Made by a program: the position numbers and the translations under genes
Shown: piece after piece, positions 55,380-64,000 of the stretch
Numbering within the stretch: the first letter of the stretch is position 1
Layout: each line of letters begins with the position of its first letter
Notes under the pieces: model-generated
What the model was told of the DNA's origin: nothing
The model's database searches: none
What the model saw: the letters and a program-made list of their open reading frames with translations, nothing else
Source: Macrosoma leucophasiata
Lineage: Eukaryota; Arthropoda; Insecta; Lepidoptera; Hedylidae
Direction: 5' to 3'
Length of the DNA stretch: 64,000 nt
Assembly: GCA_036365455.1 (NCBI GenBank)
Contig: JAWQUS010000019.1
Span: 10,702,001 to 10,766,000 of the forward strand

Positions 55380-55850
55380 TCCTGTTGAAAACCAGCGTCA
55401 GGTACCTTGTATATGAAGGTACCTGACATTTGCTGAACAGAACACCTTTTTGGCAGCCGTGAGACACATATTACGTGTATATGTATTAATTTTAGAAATT
55501 GTGTTGTTTTTTCTCTGTTATCTACGTTTTTGTCTGTTTTATGTGTCTCGCTGTGTATCAAAATGAATGTTTCTTTCTTTCTTTCTACCGCCAGTAAATA
55601 ATAACGCATCTTTGTGATTAATATCATCGAAATAAGCCCTATAACCAACTTTTCGTAAGTTCTAAGATAAAAATAAGACACGAAAGCAAAATCCTTTCAA
55701 ATGAACTGAATAGAGTCCAATAGACCCCCGATGTCCAATAGATTACGATCAACCAAGACATCAGTTATCTTTGCAACGGACATCATTCATCAAAAAATGA
55801 AGAAGTGCGTTCCTACTCGTGCGTAAAGGGTTCTGTACAAAATAAAATAA
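55380..55850. other. No gene recognised
   Basis: Contains an inverted pair ccagcgtcaggtaccttgta / aaggtacctgaca (55391-55431) and a (tttc)n run. The minus frame 55373-55681 lacks features. Confidence 0.4.
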
Positions 55851-55857
55851 TTAAAGT

Positions 55858-56142
55858 TTTTTTTATGTTTTGGAAGTGGCAAACAAGCATGCAGTTCACA
55901 TTGATGTTAAGTGATGACTGCAGCCTATAGACACCCACAAAAAGACCAAGGCCAAAATGCAGATGCGTTACCACTCCTGAGGCCTAAGGTGTTATGTCTC
56001 TGTGCCGGAAGTTACAGGGCCGTACATTACCACCTGACCGAAACACGATAGTGTTGAACACTATTTAGCGTCAAGTGTATTAGGTAATGCGGTGGTGCCT
56101 ACGCCCGCGAGCACTGTCACTGGAGCTCTACCACCAGTAAAA
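55858..56142 (-). mobile_element. Retroposon A, full copy
   Basis: Poly-T to ctctaccaccagtaaa. Confidence 0.88.
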
Positions 56143-56159
56143 TAAGTTGACTTCAATGT

Positions 56160-57565
56160 AACTCCATGTTTGTAGGTATACTCTGAAGAGACAGGTAGAG
56201 GTTAATGCATACTAGTAAAGATGCAAACATTCACGGTTTGCCGGTTACGTTCAGTTCTTTTTTCCAAAAGACCTTTTAAATGACATTTGCCTACGATTGT
56301 TTCATATTGAAAAGATCTTAAAAAGGTGTGGTTAGTACAGTCGGGTACGGTGTCTTCAAATCTCCATCATTTTAATCGATAAAAATATGAATTAAACTAT
56401 CAGTTAAAGATATTTTGCACTGTGTATAATGTCGTATTTTCACGCCAATATTACATGTTTCAGAAGAAGTAGGATGGAAGAAAAATAACCAGAAAGAGAT
56501 TATGAAGCAGCTATAGAATGCTTTGTCTTTGTCAGTTGCATTGTCAAATGGGCAGGATAGAAAAGGACAAAGGAGACATTAGCAGCACTTTAGCTAAAAT
56601 ACGTTTATGAATAAGGGGGTTAGACTTCAAAGTAAATTTCCATTGATCTAAGGGACTGTAAACTTATATTTGATATGATGTTGATAAAACAACGAAGTGT
56701 CTTGACAAACAGACAAACTGATGTACAGTAAATATCCTTAAAGGCTTCCTGTTTCCTTCAAACGAAGTGCCTTATGTCCGGAACCCTAAAAAAACCTCTC
56801 CTTTAACCTCAGAGCGGAATAAAAAGTTGAAAAGCAAAAGTTGATTAATGAACCATCTGTCTGTGTGTAAGAAAAGATGTGACCTTGTAACGGTGTTATC
56901 ATCCATATTTCACAATAAAAACTTTTGGAAAAAGGCTCGCCATCATTTTTCGTTTGATAAATTACGTTAAATGTATCTAAGGGATTTTGTACGTGTAAGT
57001 TTTACCCCCCTTTTTTGCTTTGCTATGTGCTTATAAATTTTCCTTAAATTTATATAAATGTTTATATATTTTGTCGCGCATTGTACCATGTATGAGTTTT
57101 TTTAGGTTAACTGTTGCAACGAGTTAACTACGATTGGAATGCTGGCGAGTGAAATCTTTTCCTTTCATCATATGAAAATAAATTTTCACACGTATAAAAA
57201 TCAAAAAAATATGGAACAGTAAATAATAAAATCAAAAATTTAGAAAAATGACATAGTAAGTTATAATAAGTCTAGTATTAATTATTTTAGTACATCAATT
57301 CATAAAAAAATAAATCAAATTTTTAAATACCTACTTTAATTCTTAAAATAGATTTTTAAAAGAATAAAGTTGATCTTTTTTCTTTTTTTAAAAATTGTCT
57401 AACCCCGGCATTAGCAAAGTACAAGGGTAGTGCCGAGATATCGAAATAAGGAAAAATCCTCATTTTACTTATCTTCCGACCCGGGAATCGAATCCCGGGT
57501 CTACTACTACTACTACTAGAATAGTTAATCAGTTAAAATATTTGAAATAGGAATACGAAAATAAT
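56160..57565. other. AT-rich DNA with small repeat remnants
   Basis: 56165-56250: worn F body; 56505-56622: truncated Harbinger-like MITE; 57480-57530: a ccgggaatcgaatcccggg palindrome, a B-box remnant. No coding exon found. Confidence 0.45.
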
Positions 57566-57570
57566 TTATC

Positions 57571-58250
57571 GCACCTTTAGAATTGAAGTGGCGTATCTCA
57601 AAAAAATAAGAAAATGATCTTTATACATCAAACGACTTAAAACATGTTATCTATCAAATTACTATAAAATTATTATTTCCTTCAGTCACATCTTATGATT
57701 GAACTCAGCAGGATTCCCATATGACTCCCTTTACTTGCTTCGCTTGCAAAAAAAAAACTTATACTTTAAACTTAATACTACTTTACGAGTTATTTGCTTA
57801 TAATTCTAAAGCGACACTGGCATCGTAGGTATGTTTGGTGCTATAGAGCCTTCACGCAGACGACGTTGCGGGCAGCAGCTATAAACTATAAGTGCCAAAT
57901 TTCATACACCTCCGTTAGCGCAATTTTGGAAAAAGAATGGTCCTAAGTTTTTGGTTCACGTATTAATTACTACCTCCCTACTTAATATTATAAATGCGAA
58001 AGTAACTCTGTCTGTCTGTCTGTTATAATTTCACGTCTAAACGACTAAACCGATTTTAATGAAAATTTGGTACAGAGATAGAGTTGACTTTGAGAAAGAA
58101 CAAAGGCTACTTTTTACATCCACGCGGGCGAAGCCGTGGGCAGCAGCTACTAATTAATAATTTGATAGATTACATGTTTCGTAAGTCGTTTGATGTGTAA
58201 AAGTCATTTTATTATTTTTTTGAGATATGTCACTTCAATCCTAAAGGTGC
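57571..58250. mobile_element. Long-TIR element with nested Helitron-like piece
   Basis: gcacctttagaattgaagtg at the left is inverted at the right (cacttcaatcctaaaggtgc); ~95-bp arms continue through atctcaaaaaaat and catcaaacgactta. 57960-58150 inside is Helitron-like (cgcgggcgaagccgtgggca). Confidence 0.7.
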
Positions 58251-58531
58251 ATTATGACGAACACTCTATGGAGTAGCTTATTAGTGACGCCCACTACGGT
58301 CTACTGGAGCCTCTCCAACGAGACCAGTGATTTTCCATATTTACTCCTATTACAAAGATTCCAGGAAAGCTATTACAATGGGATCTGCTATCGCTTATTC
58401 AGGAGTAATTTCACTCAATTTCGCCCCCGGTGTAGACTTACAAAGGGACATATTTTTCCTTTGTCCACGGTGGTCTAAGTGACGACATATTAGCGATTTA
58501 GGAGGTGTAATATACTTTCATGTTTGCATTT

Positions 58532-58737
58532 TGACGACCCGGTTAGACCAGCGGTGTGAGATAACCGTTTGATTCGAAGGGTCGCGAGTTCGATCCCCGG
58601 GACAAATATTTGTATGGACTACAGATATTTGTTTCAGGTCTGGGTGTTTGTGAATGTGTTGTATGTTTACAACGGCACCCGAGACACAGGTTTTTGCCTA
58701 CTGTGGGGCTATGAGTGTGAGCGTATTTTAGTTATCT
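58532..58737 (+). mobile_element. tRNA-derived SINE E copy
   Basis: ggttagaccagcggtgtgag, gagttcgatccccgggac (shortened), body to gtgtgagcgtattttagt. Confidence 0.82.
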
Positions 58738-58825
58738 ATTTATTTATTATTATTATTCCTCAAGTAATAAAAATATGCTTACACTAACAGCCCCATCATT
58801 ATTTAAGCCGAGATATGTCCACTGA

Positions 58826-59277
58826 AACCTGACTTCTGTCTATAGACATCTACACAAAACCCGGTCAAAATGCAGATGCGTTGCTGCCTCTGAGACCTCA
58901 GCTGTTATATTTTTGTGACAGTTATTACGGGGACCAAACATTACCATCTAACAAGAACACGATAATATTGAACACTGCCATTTGGCGGCAGATAGATTAG
59001 ATATTGCAGTAGTGGTAGAGCTCAAGTGACGGAGCTCGCGGGCGAAGGCACCACCTCATTACCTAATTTACTTGCCGCTAAATTGTAGTGTTCAGCACTA
59101 TTGTGTTCCGGTCGGGTAATGTACGGCACTGTAATTTCCGGCACAGAGACATAACTTCTTAGGCTTCAGGAGTGGTAACGCATCTGCATTTTGACTTCTG
59201 GTCTTTGTGTGGGTGTCTATAGGCAGCAGTCATCACTTAACATCATCAAATTGTTTGCCACTTCCATTACATAAAAA
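58826..59277. mobile_element. Old A copy (-) next to young A copy (+)
   Basis: 58826-59013 is an old-subfamily A; 59013-59277 a modern A ending cattacataaaaaag. They sit head to head. Confidence 0.75.
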
Positions 59278-59446
59278 AGTGACTACGTCCTCCAGGTCCA
59301 GTTTTGGAAGATAATAGGAAATTACTTTTTACCATAACTACCATATTCATCACTACAGCTAAGAATCATCATACTAATCATACTGCACTATCTTACATAC
59401 TATCAACTATCATAGCATCACATCACAGTATCTATATAAGTATTGA

Positions 59447-59695
59447 TTGATGTGCGGAGGTACGGGTGGAAAATAGTGGAAATGATCCTCCGACCAGGCG
59501 AGGTGTTAGCACATAGCGGGCCGCAGCCCAAGAATGGAGGTTGGGAAGTTGTATATATCGCAGCTCTCGAGAAATCTTCAAATGTACGATGTAATTCGAT
59601 TGACACGCCATCTACCGTACTAGACAAGTACTGTGAGGTTTTGTCTGTGTTGCACTAGTTGGCGCCTTGATGTAGTGGACGCTACAGATGTATTG
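59447..59695 (+). repeat. Dispersed repeat Q, copy 3
   Basis: ccgaccaggcgaggtgttag, ggttgggaagttgtatatat, ccatctaccgtactagacaa, gtagtggacgctacag. Confidence 0.6.
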
Positions 59696-59966
59696 GTAAG
59701 ACCGCCAAGAAAATAACCATCGATCTCTAGACTCTAGACAAATGAAATCGCTACCACCTATTCCCTACACTCCGCGTTCAACGTTTGTCATATAACAGTC
59801 GATTGTCTTACATCTTTTAGTTTAATACAGTCCCGTATCGGAGTCGGGTAGTTTTTATTGGATAACTCGCAACTGAGTTCTATTTTGAAATTTCATCAGT
59901 TATGTTCGTTTTGCGACGGGAGTTACGTGCTATTGAAAATTTAATGTTTGAATTTCGCAGTTTAAC

Positions 59967-60283
59967 TGCATCAGCAGCCTAGTGGTAGCAGGCCACTACT
60001 ACTGCGCTGGAGGTTTTGGGTTCGATTCCTGGGTCGGGGGCTATCAGAGATAACGGTTTCAAATCTTTTATCTCTGGTTCTATTTGGATTTTTCCATTTT
60101 CTGGAAGTTTTCCTCGAAGTACCTTGGAGTTTGGTAATGTGGCCGGAGATGGCAACAGGCTTGCTTGTTACATGGGCCAAAAACGTAACCGGCGAATCGT
60201 GGGTGTTTGCATGTATGCTTGAATGCATATTTTTACCTCTGCCAACCCTTCGGAGATTATAGGCGTGAAGTTACGTTTTTACG
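59967..60283 (+). mobile_element. SINE F, full copy
   Basis: atcagcagcctagtggtagc, gggttcgattcctgggtcgg, to gattataggcgtgaagttac. Confidence 0.85.
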
Positions 60284-60599
60284 CAGTTTAAGGTTCGGTT
60301 ACTCTAAAATATTTTTTAAAGATTACGGCTATTGTCAAATGTAAAAAGAAAAACAGCTACATTGACATGTGAACTACAATGCTTGTTTGCTACATTCATA
60401 AATTAAATTTAAACTGTAATTTCCGGCACAGAGGCATAACTAACATAAAAAAAACATAACATAAAAAAATATGAAGTCGTGTTGTGCATCAATTTTTTAC
60501 GGTTCCGTAGTAAACAAGGAGCCCTTTATAGTTTCACCATGTCCGTCTGTCTGTCCGTCCGCGGTATAGCACAAAAACTTTGGTACTAGGGACTTGAAA

Positions 60600-61084
60600 G
60601 GAGATGTTGCAATAATGTATGGACCTCCGGCCATGTATTGTACACAATATCATTAACTGGCAAAATCAATATAAAAACGTTTTTACTGCATATTTGCACT
60701 TATTTAGCTTTGTTTGCAGTTACAAAATATTATTTGCAGTAAGAGTTGCAACTCAAACCAACATGGCGAATATGGCGGGCGATGTCATTTTGACATTTTC
60801 ATTTTTTAAATTGTTTTTTTATTATATAAAACTTGGAGAAAAAAGTAATATTTATATTTATTTAATATTAAGAACATAAACTAATCGATTTCCAATTTTA
60901 AGAAGCGTCGGCTGTATCGCCGCCATGTTGAATGTGGTTGAAAATGATAAAATCGTTTGAATTAAATGTGGTAACTTTAAAATATATTCTTGAATAAATT
61001 AATTGTATTTTTTTTAGGATTCTTCTTTACTTTACCCATTTTTTGAGGACGTGTACGAACTAGAGCCGAGCTCGCAACATCTCC
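60600..61084. mobile_element. TIR element U, copy 3, inside repeat T
   Basis: 485 bp; ends ggagatgttgc / gcaacatctcc. Left host gacttgaaa, right host tttggcacaag; the empty T copy at 46.77 kb reads gacttgaaatttggcacaag, so nothing was duplicated or lost. Confidence 0.9.
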
Positions 61085-61474
61085 TTTGGCACAAGTATAC
61101 CTTTATTATGCCTACAAGAATAGAATGGCGGTAGAATAAAATCATGAAAAATAAAAATATTTAGGGTACTAATGTAGGGTAGATGTAACGGATAATTTTC
61201 TATTTTTCGTTTTCTGTGTAGAGTGGGATATCGTTGGATATGTCCATCAAAAATGTCAGGGATGTGCTAAAATCATTTTTCGATTTAGTTAACTGTTCGG
61301 TACTTATTAAGCTTTAAAGTGCCAATTTTCGTTATTTCGTTAGAGTCAAGTGTCCCCCCCGCTATCAAATGAATGGTTGTTGTTAGAAATTCAAACGGTA
61401 CGGCAATAGTCATATACGAGTATAACGAAATTGAAAAGAAAAGTATCACACTTAAGTTGGCTTTACTAGTTTGC

Positions 61475-61729
61475 GAGTATAGGTCGCGCCACGTAAAAAG
61501 AACGCTGGAAGAAAGTAGAAGGGATGTGTTCGCGCATCGGTACACTCGCGCACGAAAGTACTAGCCCTATTGGTTTATTTTTGATCTAGCTTTCGCTTGC
61601 GGTTTCGTGTATTGGTAGGCAGATTGAAAACGCCGCACCTCATACCACCAAATAGATCGATAAATCGTCTACTGCGCAGCTTGACCGCCAGCGTTCTTTT
61701 TACCTGGCGCGACCTATAATAGTCGACCA
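61475..61729. repeat. Inserted ~250-bp unit with inverted ends
   Basis: Ends aggtcgcgccacgtaaaaag and tttttacctggcgcgacct are inverted with a few changes; agaacgctgg / cagcgttct extends the arms. It interrupts T between gcgagtat and aatagtcgacc. Confidence 0.7.
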
Positions 61730-61954
61730 AATGTAATACTTAAAATTTTTGAACAAATCCATAGAATATATTTATTATTTTTTTAATTGCATTAATCAAA
61801 CTTAAAAAGTACGGAACCCTAGCCCGACACGCACTTGACCGGTTTTTAAATGTAATGAAGGCTGAAGTCATGTTAGAACATCAAAGTGAACCGCATGCTT
61901 ATTTGACATTTCACGACACGAAAAGAAATACAATCCTAACACTCGTATATATAA

Positions 61955-62052
61955 TAATGGCAACCCATTATACGTCCCACTGCTGGGTACGAGTCCCTCC
62001 GTTTTTTTTGTGGGTAGGCCTGTAACTTTCTCCAATGCGGATTGGTAAAGAA
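61955..62052 (-). mobile_element. SINE H, tail fragment
   Basis: aatggcaacccattatacgt to ctccaatgcggattggta; the 5S-like head absent. Confidence 0.7.
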
Positions 62053-62062
62053 TATAGACAGA

Positions 62063-62440
62063 ATGAAGATGTAATGAAGATGTAAGAAAGAGACTTTGTG
62101 TGAATGATAGTATCGGTGTAAAAATGAAAAAAAGGCATGCTCCGATGGTTCGGGCATATAGAAAGAATGTCGAATGAGCGAATGACTAAACAGATATACA
62201 ATGCGAATGTGAATGGTTGCAGAGGCCCAGGAAGACCAAGGCTGACCTACCATGACCAAATAGATCGAGTTCTGTCTGATGGTGGGGTCAAAAGTCTTAG
62301 GAATCGGCGTGCATGTATGAAGAGAATGATGAAGGTAGACGAGGCACGAGAGGTTTGTCAGAACCGGGATGTCTGGCGCTCTACACTCTCTGCCTACCCC
62401 GTTAGGGACCTGGCGTGAAGATACATACATACATACTTAT
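62063..62440 (+). mobile_element. Retrotransposon D copy
   Basis: Same RT C-terminus as 29382, but one extra a in the atgaaaaaa run shifts the first part out of frame; from 62137 it is open to the PVRDLA-stop, then catacatacatac. Confidence 0.85.
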
Positions 62441-62826
62441 AGACAGAATATAATTTTTCGCCTCTAAGCAAAAGCTTAATCAGCTTATACAGAAATCTTT
62501 AATACCATTTATCAAACGTAAGAAAACAAACGCAGAGACGGTATAAAAATAAAACTATCATAAAAAGGCGAAGATCCGCAAAGGATAAAAGCATGTGAGA
62601 ATTCAGCAGGCTTAACCCGGGAATCGAACTATGACCCCCGTGTGTCCCATCCCCTAATCTCGAGCGATCATTTATCATGGCCGGTCTTTATTCTTGAAGG
62701 TGGCGACACATCTGACGGCATTGAGATATTGGATTGAAATAAAATTTATCTATCCACTAAAAGTAAGCCATTCTTGTGATTGGACGGACTGTTTATCATT
62801 TGTTTTTGTAATTTCAGACTAACTGG
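62441..62826. other. No gene recognised
   Basis: Only a tRNA-like B-box remnant (cccgggaatcgaactatgac) near 62618 stands out. Confidence 0.4.
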
Positions 62827-62827
62827 A

Positions 62828-63209
62828 AGAGTTCCACTGTAGGGAGTCGAGGGTGTAGGCACTACCGCATTACCTAATCTATCTACCGTCAAATGATAGT
62901 GCTCAGCACTATCATGTTCCGGTTTTTCACTGCCGGTAGAGCGCTAGTGATGGAGCTCGCGGGCGTAGGCACCACCGCATTACCTAATATAATTGCCGCT
63001 AAATGGTTGTATTCAGCACTATCATGTTCCGGTCAGGCGGTATTGTACGGCCTTGTAATTTCCGGCACAGAGACATGACACCTTAGGCCTCAGGAGTGGT
63101 GACGCATCTGCATTTTGACCATGGTCTTTGTGTGGGTGTCTATAGGCTGTAGTCATCGCTTAACATCAATGTGAACTACAAGATTGTTTGCCCCTTTTAT
63201 TACATAAAC
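62828..63209 (+). mobile_element. Retroposon A, fragment and full copy in tandem
   Basis: A head fragment (62828-62925) is followed by a full copy (62929-63209) that ends ttattacataaa. Confidence 0.8.
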
Positions 63210-63847
63210 TAAATTAACGTGTTTTGGTTAGATAGCAGGTAATTAACATCGCCACGCCTGTTCTTTGTCTTTTCAATATGTTTTAAAACGTCGCGAGATG
63301 GCGCTTTGTCTTTGTCTTTGACGGGTCCGCGTTCCGTCCGCGTCTTACGTCTTTTATTGTGTGGCCAGCTTGTAATGTGGCATTACCTTACAAAAGTCTT
63401 GCGATTGTTTGGTGAGACACAATCAATACATTTATTATATTAAACGAAATTGTGAAGACTGAATAAAATGAATGAAATATTTGTATATAAATATGTTTAT
63501 TATGTAATTGTATTTAAGTAAACAAAGATAATATATTTGTTTTCTGTCGACAATATTGTGAGCGTGTAAAAGAATATTTTGTTCTCAAACAAAAGACCTG
63601 GTAATATTCTATATTTAAAATCTTTTGGTTATCCAAATTGTCAGAGCAGTTTTGTGATAGCAGGCCAATACTGTTTTATTTATTTATTTATACTTTTGCT
63701 ATTGCATAAATAACGTACAAGAGGCGGACTTAATGCTAGAATGCATTCTCTACCAGTCAACCTTGTGAAGAATACGAAAATTGGTAGTGCATTGAAAAAG
63801 CGTTGGATATAGTTTTATGGAAAAACCGTGTATATTAAACGGTCTTT
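63210..63847. other. No gene recognised
   Basis: 63250-63380 is GC-richer (ctttgtctttgacgggtccg) without a supported frame. 63640-63680 is a small F head remnant. Confidence 0.4.
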
Positions 63848-64000
63848 ACAATGCGAATGTGGATGGTTGCAGAGGCCCAGGAAGACCAAGACTGACCTAC
63901 CATGACCAAATAGGTCGAGTACTGTCTGATGGTGGGGTCAAAAGTGTTAGGAATCGGCGTGCATGTATGAAGAGAATGATGAAGGTAGACGAGGCACGAG
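63848..64000 (+). mobile_element. Retrotransposon D copy, cut by window end
   Basis: tacaatgcgaatgtggatgg through gaaggtagacgaggcacgag; frame open to the edge. Confidence 0.85.

Larger units (their letters stand above)
60495..61845 (+). mobile_element. Repeat T, longest copy, with nested U
   Basis: From ttttacggttccgtagtaaa to acggaaccctagcccgacac and cacttgaccggtttttaaa. Interrupted at 60600-61084 by U, and around 61480-61730 by DNA flanked by the inverted words gtcgcgccacgtaaaaagaa / ttctttttacctggcgcgac. Confidence 0.75.

Noticed and set aside
58254..58478. 74-codon plus frame beside the 57.6-kb TIR element
   Set aside because: Another frame in the same stretch is equally open; no family recognised.
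1..64000. CRISPR arrays or prokaryotic operons
   Set aside because: No regularly spaced short repeats with unique spacers, and the spliced gene shows a eukaryotic genome.

Overview
The window is AT-rich animal DNA and looks like an insect, most probably a moth or butterfly (Lepidoptera). The assignment rests on spliced Ig-domain exons of a nephrin-family adhesion protein and on repeats of types common in lepidopteran genomes: families ending in agggttccg/cggaaccct beside ccggccaagtgcgag-like heads, tRNA-derived SINEs, and 5'-truncated non-LTR retrotransposon 3' ends. I see no bacterial genes, operons, CRISPR arrays or rRNA operons.

Only one host gene can be supported. It lies on the minus strand from about 39894 down to 1305. 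Eight exons (39758..39894, 30884..31051, 29852..29983, 10174..10310, 9878..10031, 6065..6202, 4751..4915, 1305..1463) have GT/AG borders and matching phases, and join into one open frame of about 396 codons. They encode half an Ig domain, three complete Ig domains, and the first half of another. The CISSGGNPLATL motif places the protein in the nephrin / Sticks-and-stones / Hibris family of membrane adhesion proteins. Both ends of the gene lie outside what I can identify: no exon was recognised upstream of 39894 (40-64 kb), and the partner of the last half-domain must lie left of position 1.

Nearly everything else is transposable-element debris in introns (0.14 to 19.5 kb) and upstream DNA. 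For reference: family A = ~285 bp poly-A retroposon (more than 35 pieces); D and J = 3' ends of two non-LTR retrotransposons with readable RT C-termini; E, F, G = tRNA-headed SINEs; H = SINE with a 5S-rRNA-like head; B = a tail with (attctg)n; C and T = agggttccg families; K = hAT-like MITE with 8-bp target duplications; N = mariner-like MITE with TA duplication; U = 459-485 bp TIR element that adds no target duplication; plus long-TIR, Harbinger-like and Helitron-like pieces. Nested insertions (U in T, G in T, C in K, A in E, F in a long-TIR element) give relative ages and clean empty-site comparisons.

I found no convincing previously undescribed system. The best leads are: the 5S-like SINE; the U element with its no-duplication insertion at AAA/TTT; near-perfect palindromes that look like templated strand switching (one has a sibling copy lacking the arm); two large microsatellites seeded on the same retroposon tail; and SINE pieces sitting within about 20 nt of splice sites of the nephrin-like gene.
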